Assembly: GCF_024436065.1 (NCBI RefSeq)
Contig: NZ_JANFNS010000004.1
Location: forward strand, 62,001-126,000
Direction of reading: 5' to 3'
Source of the DNA: Saccharibacillus sp. JS10
Lineage (GTDB): Bacteria > Bacillota > Bacilli > Paenibacillales > Paenibacillaceae
Length of the DNA stretch: 64,000 nt
Shown here: positions 58,991 to 64,000 of the stretch, piece by piece
Layout: every line of letters begins with the position of its first letter
Position numbering within the stretch: the stretch's first letter is position 1
Position numbers and translations under genes: made by a program
Notes under the pieces: model-generated
Seen by the model: only the letters and a program-made list of their open reading frames with translations
What the model was told of the DNA's origin: nothing
Database searches by the model: none

Positions 58991-60027
58991 AACGAACGCA
59001 CCTTTGCTCGCATCGCGAGAAAAATAAGAATCGGAGCGCCGACGAAAGCCGTCACGACGCCAACTTCAAGTTCACCGGGACTGCCGATCAGACGTCCGGC
59101 AATATCCGATACCGTTAAGATGACCGCTCCTGCGATTGCCGAGAGCGGAATAACAAAGCGCAGATCCGGTCCGATCAGCAATCGAACCAAATGCGTGGAC
59201 AACAAGCCGATAAATCCGATCGGCCCTGCGAGCGCGGTCGTTGCTCCGCAAAGAATCACGCCAGCCAACGCGGCGATTAAGCGTAACCAGCCTGTTTTTA
59301 CGCCTAGACCTTTGGCGGCTTCATCGCCTAGCGCTAGCGCATTCAGCGCCGGAGAAGTTAGGAAACCGATTAACAAACCGATCAGCAAAAAGGGCAAAAA
59401 GATCGTAATGCCGCTCCATGTCCCGGCACCTACGCTGCCGACTTGCCAGAAACGAAACTGATCCATCACATGGGAGCGAGGAATCAAAATCGCGGTCACT
59501 AAAGATGACAAAGCTGCGCTAGTTGCTGCTCCAGCGAGAACTAACTTAATCGGCGTTGCGCCGCCGCGACCGATCGAACCTATTCCGAAGACGAAAACTG
59601 CGGTGATCCCGGCGCCCAACATCGAAAGCCAAATATATTGACTAGCTGTACTGATATTCCAAAAAGCCATGCCGCCTACCACAAACAACGAAGCTCCTGT
59701 ATTCACGCCAAGAATACTTGGATCAGCCAGCGGATTGCGCGTTACGGCTTGCATCAAGGAACCTGATACGCCAAGTGCTGCCCCGCAAAACAAGCTGAAT
59801 ACCGTACGTGAGATTCGTTTGCGAATGATATTCGCCTCGTAAGTATCGACTTCGGGGCGAAACAAACCGTCGATCAAATCATGAAACGGCACTGCCCGTG
59901 AGCCGAATGCCAGAGAAGCGAGTATACTCGCTCCCAGCAATATCAGACTCAAGATCAGTACCGTATAGAAATGCTTCGGAATGTGCGGGCTACGACGTTG
60001 TATCGTCGAGACCGTAACATGATTCAT
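58987..60027 (-). CDS. FecCD-family iron-siderophore permease
   Basis: A 346-residue permease with about ten hydrophobic segments. Motifs are RKRISRTVFSLFCGAALGVSGSLMQAVTRNPLADPSILGVNTGAS near 70-113, GPIGFIGLLSTHLVRLLIGPD near 265, and SDIAGRLIGSPGELEVGVVTAFVGAPILIFL near the end, all of the FecCD/BtuC class. It is the second gene of the importer operon, starting 5 bases after the binding-protein stop and overlapping the next permease gene by ATGA. A FepD-like role is inferred. Confidence 0.95.
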   Translation of the reverse strand: MNHVTVSTIQRRSPHIPKHFYTVLILSLILLGASILASLAFGSRAVPFHDLIDGLFRPEVDTYEANIIRKRISRTVFSLFCGAALGVSGSLMQAVTRNPLADPSILGVNTGASLFVVGGMAFWNISTASQYIWLSMLGAGITAVFVFGIGSIGRGGATPIKLVLAGAATSAALSSLVTAILIPRSHVMDQFRFWQVGSVGAGTWSGITIFLPFLLIGLLIGFLTSPALNALALGDEAAKGLGVKTGWLRLIAALAGVILCGATTALAGPIGFIGLLSTHLVRLLIGPDLRFVIPLSAIAGAVILTVSDIAGRLIGSPGELEVGVVTAFVGAPILIFLAMRAKVRSL

Positions 60028-60032
60028 TCGTT

Positions 60033-61148
60033 CTATTTCACTTTGTCGGCAGCAGCGCCGAGCAGCTTCATGTAATCGTCAATCGTATACGCAATCGATA
60101 GCGGAGTTGGCGTACCTGCCGCAACGAGTGGAGTATCCGAAGAGATGAATGCAACAGAACCACGTTCAATCGCCGGGATTTTACCAATCAGCGGATCGGC
60201 TTTAAGTGCTTCGTATAGCTTATCGTCGCCATAGCCGACAATAATATCGACATCGTTCAGCGCTTGAGCATTTTCGGCACTCAATTCAAGCGAGTAGCTA
60301 GTAGGATCGGTAATCAGCGAAGTAATGCTGTCCGGGTAAGTCAGACCCATTTCTTCAAGGAACGATACGCGAGTATCGACCGGCGTGTAGATATGTAATT
60401 TCGATAGATCGTCAGCAGAGAAATTCACCCAAGCGATCTTTTTGTCTTTTAATTGTGGATAGGCATTGAATTTGTCTTCGATCAATTTCTCGGTATCGGT
60501 AATCAACTGCTCGCCTTGAGCTTTCATGCCTATACCTTCTGCGGTCAAAGTGATTTGTTCACGCCACTTTGTTGTCCAAGGAGACGTTGGATACGCAACG
60601 ACCGGAGCGATTTCGCTCAATGTATCGAAGTCTTCTTGCGTGATTCCGGAGTACGCCGCCAAGATCACGTCTGGCTTAGCATCGGAGATCGCTTCAAAAT
60701 CAAGACCGTCTGTATCTTGGAATACATTTGGATTTGTTGCACCAAGTTCATCCAACTTTGCTTTCGTCCATGGCAATAAGCCGTTGTCTTCTTCTTGTAC
60801 GCCGAAGTTCGCCGCCGAGAATCCGTCGGGTACGACACCAAGTGCCAAAGCGACGTCTTGATTGCCCCATTGAATGGTCACGATACGTTCTGGCTTTTTC
60901 TCCAGCACGGCTTCACCTAATGCCGACTTGATGGTGATCGGATATTGCGTGTCATCCGCTTCGGCAGCCGTTGTATTGCTATTCGCAGCTTGCTCCGTGT
61001 CCGATGTCGCCGTTGGATCTGTCGCCGCCGCTTCAGTCGAAGCAGGCGTCTCTGTAGTTGCTTTGTTGGCAGCACCACAACCTACCAGTGCCAAAATCAA
61101 AATCAATGAAACTAAGCCCAGCAACGAAAACTTTCTCTGTCTATTCAT
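60033..61148 (-). CDS. Iron-siderophore-binding lipoprotein (FecB/FepB type)
   Basis: A protein of 371 residues from ATG 61148 (MNRQRKFSLLG); the ATG at 61154 directly abuts the AAGGGG site and is less likely. The signal ends with lipobox LVGC (Cys near 24), then a long Thr/Ala-rich linker (about 27-65) tethers the domain. The class III binding-protein fold shows PERIVTIQWGNQDVALALGVVPDGFS, DAKPDVILAAYSGITQEDFDTLSEIAPVVAY and DVDIIVGYGDDKLYEALKADPLIGKIPA. It captures ferric siderophore for the FecCD permeases. A perfect Fur box lies in its promoter. Confidence 0.94.
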   Translation of the reverse strand: MNRQRKFSLLGLVSLILILALVGCGAANKATTETPASTEAAATDPTATSDTEQAANSNTTAAEADDTQYPITIKSALGEAVLEKKPERIVTIQWGNQDVALALGVVPDGFSAANFGVQEEDNGLLPWTKAKLDELGATNPNVFQDTDGLDFEAISDAKPDVILAAYSGITQEDFDTLSEIAPVVAYPTSPWTTKWREQITLTAEGIGMKAQGEQLITDTEKLIEDKFNAYPQLKDKKIAWVNFSADDLSKLHIYTPVDTRVSFLEEMGLTYPDSITSLITDPTSYSLELSAENAQALNDVDIIVGYGDDKLYEALKADPLIGKIPAIERGSVAFISSDTPLVAAGTPTPLSIAYTIDDYMKLLGAAADKVK

Positions 61149-61161
61149 AAGCATCCCCTTT

Positions 61162-61215
61162 TGATAATGATTATCAACTTCAATTACTATATTCGTTTCC
61201 GTTACGACCTGTCAA
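61162..61215 (-). promoter_or_regulatory. Fur box and promoter of the iron importer operon
   Basis: On minus, TTGACA (61210-61215) and TATAGT (61186-61191) are 18 bases apart. The palindrome TGATAATGATTATCA (61162-61176), a perfect 7-1-7 Fur box, lies just downstream of the start point and would block transcription when Fur-Fe is bound. Confidence 0.92.
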
Positions 61216-61251
61216 CGAAAACCTTTCATTTTTAAACATAAATTTGAATAT

Positions 61252-61284
61252 AAAAAGAACCCTTTGGATAATCCCAAAGGGTTC
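61252..61284 (-). terminator. Terminator of the chemoreceptor gene
   Basis: A perfect 11-bp stem (61257-61267 with 61274-61284) is followed on minus by TTTTTA. Confidence 0.83.
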
Positions 61285-61351
61285 AAGCCGTTGGAAAGTA
61301 ACGTAATTGGAGTCTCTTCGCTTCTACCGCCTAACTACCTTTTTCGACAGC

Positions 61352-63055
61352 TTAAATCTTAAATTTCCCGATCACTTGATGCAGGTTTTCCGCCAAGTGC
61401 GACAATGCCGTCGAAGATGCCGAAATTTCTTGCATTGATGCGAGTTGTTGTTCGGCAGCAGCGGCTACGCCTTGCGAATGGTCGGAAGTTTCGCCAGCGA
61501 TACTCAAAATACCCGACAAATTCACCGAAGCGTGTTGGACGCGAGAAGATACATCCTGCGTAGACGAAGACATCTGATCGACGCGATCGGTAAGGTTGCT
61601 CATCAGCGACAAGATTTCGTTGAAATTGGTCTGCGTGCTTTGTACAACTTCCAATCCAGCTTGAACTTCTAGACTAACTTGTTCAATCGATTGATTGGAG
61701 CGTTCCATGTCCTGTTGAATTTCATGAATCAGACCCGAGATTTGCGAAGAAGATTGTTGCGATTGCTCGGCTAGTTTGCGCACTTCATCGGCAACGACAG
61801 CGAATCCTCTGCCATGTTCGCCTGCTCGTGCGGCTTCGATTGCCGCGTTCAATGCAAGCAAATTGGTTTGCGCAGCAATCGAAGAAATAAATTGCGAAAT
61901 CTCTTCGATTTCTTTGGAGCGACCATCCAGCATCTGGATGACTTTGCCGCTTTCTTTTACGGAGCGATCGATTTCTTGAATTTGCACAACGGTTTTTTCA
62001 ACAAGAAGATCGCCTTCCGAAGCTTTACGAATCGTCTGATCGCTGACTTCAAGTACTGTCGCGGCACTATCCGAGATCGAACGCACGCCGATTACGACTT
62101 CATCAAGCGTAGAAGTGCTATCCGTTAAGCGATGAGACGAGTGTTCCGCGCCTTGCGCGACATCTTGAATCGACGTCGAGATCGTTTCGGTTGCAAGACT
62201 ACTTTGCTCCGCGCTTGCCGAAAGTTCTTCCGAAGAAGCGGCAACTTGCTGCGAAGTATCGATGACTTCGTCGAATAGATTACGTAAATTTTGCGTCATA
62301 TCGTTGAAACTATTTGCCAAAGTCGTCAATTCATCGCCGGTATGGTCGGTTACGCAACGCGTAAAATCGCCTTCACCTGCAAGTTTCAATGAACCGGCTA
62401 CAGCGCTTAGACGTTTGCGGATACGACGTGTGAATAACAATACGGCTGCTGTTGAGACGACCAAAATACCCGCTAATACGATAACGAAAAGAGTGAAAAA
62501 GTCAGATAAGATTTTTTCGATGATGCTTTGCGGGGCTCCGACATAGAAAATGCCGATAATTTGATCTTGCGCATTCAAGATAGGACGGTAAGCGGCTTGA
62601 TACGTATTGCCAGCCACATTGGCTTCGCCGACAAACAATTCGCCGCGATCCAGTACCGCTTGTTTGACTTTGTCGGATACTTGAGTGCCTACTGCGCGTT
62701 TGCCTTCAACTTGGACATTGGTGGCAACGCGCGTATCGCCTTGGAAGATCGTGACCGTGCCGCCGCTATCGCTACCGATATTGTCGACCAGATCAAAATT
62801 ATCATTCATCAACGCAGTGCCTTTATATAATTTCCCGTCTGTAATACTCCAGTCTCCGGGGAAAGCACTGTCCATATAACGATAAGCTAATGCCAAATCG
62901 CCTTTTGCTTTTTCGGCTGCGAATGACTTGATTCCTTTACTCACTTGCTGGTGAACCAGAATCCCTACAATTCCGGCAAACAAAATCATAGCGGTGAGAA
63001 ATAACAAGTTAATTTTCGTTCCTAATTTCAAAGATAAATGTAATTTTTTACGCAC
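61352..63055 (-). CDS. Methyl-accepting chemotaxis protein with single-Cache sensor
   Basis: A 567-residue chemoreceptor starting at GTG 63055, AAGGAG 9 bases upstream. TM1 is about 13-33. The extracellular sensor (about 40-185) contains [16 protein letters not shown] and [22 protein letters not shown], the PDCA/Cache form. TM2 is about 190-210 and HAMP about 210-262. The cytoplasmic signalling domain has the conserved tip [20 protein letters not shown] near 394. Gln/Glu pairs for methylation flank it. Ligand unknown; this Cache type often senses organic acids. It forms a coiled-coil trimer-of-dimers array with CheA/CheW. No che genes are nearby. Confidence 0.94.
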   Translation of the reverse strand: MRKKLHLSLKLGTKINLLFLTAMILFAGIVGILVHQQVSKGIKSFAAEKAKGDLALAYRYMDSAFPGDWSITDGKLYKGTALMNDNFDLVDNIGSDSGGTVTIFQGDTRVATNVQVEGKRAVGTQVSDKVKQAVLDRGELFVGEANVAGNTYQAAYRPILNAQDQIIGIFYVGAPQSIIEKILSDFFTLFVIVLAGILVVSTAAVLLFTRRIRKRLSAVAGSLKLAGEGDFTRCVTDHTGDELTTLANSFNDMTQNLRNLFDEVIDTSQQVAASSEELSASAEQSSLATETISTSIQDVAQGAEHSSHRLTDSTSTLDEVVIGVRSISDSAATVLEVSDQTIRKASEGDLLVEKTVVQIQEIDRSVKESGKVIQMLDGRSKEIEEISQFISSIAAQTNLLALNAAIEAARAGEHGRGFAVVADEVRKLAEQSQQSSSQISGLIHEIQQDMERSNQSIEQVSLEVQAGLEVVQSTQTNFNEILSLMSNLTDRVDQMSSSTQDVSSRVQHASVNLSGILSIAGETSDHSQGVAAAAEQQLASMQEISASSTALSHLAENLHQVIGKFKI

Positions 63056-63137
63056 ACTCTAGCGCTCCTTGTCACGTTTAATGCTAGTTATATCGGTAAA
63101 ATTTAAAGTTTTTAAATACATTTCACCAAAAAAACGA

Positions 63138-63174
63138 CAAAAAACAGGACTTTTAACATAAGTAAAAAGTCCTG
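63138..63174 (-). terminator. Terminator of the truncated kinase gene
   Basis: A 10-bp perfect stem (63145-63154 with 63165-63174) is followed on minus by TTTTTTG. Confidence 0.8.
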
Positions 63175-63209
63175 CGATGTATTTGATAAAATTGAAACGT
63201 TTCGATCTA

Positions 63210-64000
63210 TTAATGCTCTAAAATCCCTTCCGGCAGCGCTACAGGGAGGCAGAAAGCGAAGCATGTTCCGGAAGACGAAGAATGTTCCAAGCGAATATCC
63301 CCGTCCATCAATTGGACAAGCTGTTTGCAAATCGATAATCCAAGCCCTGTTCCGCCATAACGGTTCACGTAATTCGCGGTGTGCAGCTGAGTAAAAGCAT
63401 GGAATAACTGAAGTTGCTTATCCGGTTCGATGCCGCTACCGGTATCGGTCACAGTGAAATGCAGATAGGTCTCGTCCGTGCCTTTTCTAGTCGTCAGCGA
63501 TTCGCATGAAGCGTGAGGGTCGGAATCTGCATAAGCTTCAATACGAATTTCGCCAGACTCCGTAAATTTCAATGCGTTAGAGATTAAATTCACGAGAATT
63601 TGTCGAATTTTATTTTCGTCTCCGATCCATAGATCAGGCACGCTCAGCGGGATAATATCATGAAGCTGAATGTCTTTGCGCTGAGCTTCGGCTCGGAAAA
63701 GCTGCAACACGTCAAATAAACACCCACGCAATGAAAACGGCTCGCGAATCACTTCCATTTTGCCTGCATTGAGCTTCGAGTAGTCTAGAATCTGATTAAG
63801 AATCGTCATTAGCGAGCTGCCGCTGGTATGAATCAGATCCAAATACTCCGATTGCTTGGCGGTCAGCGGCGTCGATTGCAACATCTCGCCGATATTAAGG
63901 ATGGCGTTCATCGGAGTGCGGATTTCGTGACTCAAGATCGCAAGCAGATTCGCTTTTTCTTCCATCGTTTTCTGGCGTTCTTCTTCCGCTGCACGCCACA
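63210..64000 (-). CDS. Hybrid-type sensor histidine kinase, C-terminal part (cut by window edge)
   Basis: The frame is open through the right edge: codons upstream of ATG 63965 read RAAEEERQKTMEEKAN, the coiled coil that normally precedes the dimerisation domain, so that ATG is internal. The visible 251+ residues hold HisKA (LLAILSHEIRTPMNAILNIGEML, phospho-His) and a complete HATPase: N box (KIRQILVNLISNALKFTESG), G1 (VTDTGSGIEP), F box and G2 (YGGTGLGLSICKQL). The EIRTPMNAI form is that of hybrid-kinase histidine domains, but the protein ends after the ATPase (PEGILEH) with no receiver. Sensor domains lie outside the window. Confidence 0.92.
   Translation of the reverse strand, partial: WRAAEEERQKTMEEKANLLAILSHEIRTPMNAILNIGEMLQSTPLTAKQSEYLDLIHTSGSSLMTILNQILDYSKLNAGKMEVIREPFSLRGCLFDVLQLFRAEAQRKDIQLHDIIPLSVPDLWIGDENKIRQILVNLISNALKFTESGEIRIEAYADSDPHASCESLTTRKGTDETYLHFTVTDTGSGIEPDKQLQLFHAFTQLHTANYVNRYGGTGLGLSICKQLVQLMDGDIRLEHSSSSGTCFAFCLPVALPEGILEH

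Noticed and set aside
1-64000. CRISPR array, tRNA, rRNA or intact insertion sequence.
   Set aside because: No regularly spaced repeats, tRNA-like cloverleaf with CCA-end context, rRNA signature or transposase frame was noticed on either strand.

Overview
The window looks like chromosome of a Gram-positive, Paenibacillus-type Firmicute; Saccharibacillus or Paenibacillus would fit, but I cannot fix the genus from sequence alone. The signs are S-layer (SLH) surface proteins, strong AGGAGG ribosome binding sites, sigma-A promoters, lipoprotein solute-binding proteins, an AraR-type GntR/LacI repressor, membrane-bound AraC-type sensors, a perfect Fur box and many hairpin + U-run terminators. Sampled stretches are near 50% G+C, apart from one clearly AT-rich island at about 5.1-7.5 kb. 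I saw no rRNA, tRNA, CRISPR array or intact transposase.

Layout. 0-5 kb: the end of an SLH surface protein, a small two-gene membrane operon, a VOC (glyoxalase-fold) gene divergent from a WYL regulator, and an EVE-domain gene. 5.1-7.4 kb: the AT-rich island, a dGTPase followed by a Pol-beta-like nucleotidyltransferase, ending in its own terminator. 7.5-21.4 kb: housekeeping and stress genes (acetyltransferases, a small lipoprotein, a MetE-like protein, an aldehyde dehydrogenase, an MmyB-type regulator, VanZ, ABC-F, SDR) and a kinase-regulator pair divergent from a DUF418 membrane protein. 21.4-27.6 kb: arabinose catabolism, with araR and a Crp/Fnr gene on minus and ribulokinase-araD-araA on plus, controlled by readable AraR operators. 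27.7-33.2 kb: TetR + DHA2 exporter, a second WYL/VOC divergent pair, a VOC protein and a nitroreductase. 33.3-42.2 kb: a mannoside operon (GH125, binding protein, two permeases, GH38) downstream of a GntR/LacI regulator. 42.5-50 kb: an AlkA-type glycosylase, a hydrolase with a DUF3237 gene, an autoregulated TetR with a DUF4260 gene, and an AraC-type membrane sensor with a solute-binding protein but no permeases. 50-64 kb: a secreted acid phosphatase fused to an SLH anchor, a two-component system with a likely target hydrolase, an SRPBCC gene, a Fur-controlled iron-siderophore importer, a chemoreceptor and the 3' part of a histidine kinase.

The most unusual finding is not a protein. Two intergenic elements, 23510-23638 (minus) and 56914-57042 (plus), are each exactly 129 nt. 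They share about 53 nearly invariant positions lying mainly in the unpaired parts of a common fold, while their 11-bp outer helices have quite different sequences that each still pair perfectly; the inner helix also varies and stays almost fully paired. A decayed third copy of the 5' half lies at 40920-40996. Conserved loops with covarying helices are what a structured RNA family looks like, and I do not recognise it. The second candidate is the AT-rich dGTPase + nucleotidyltransferase pair, which resembles a mobile anti-phage nucleotide-depletion cassette.
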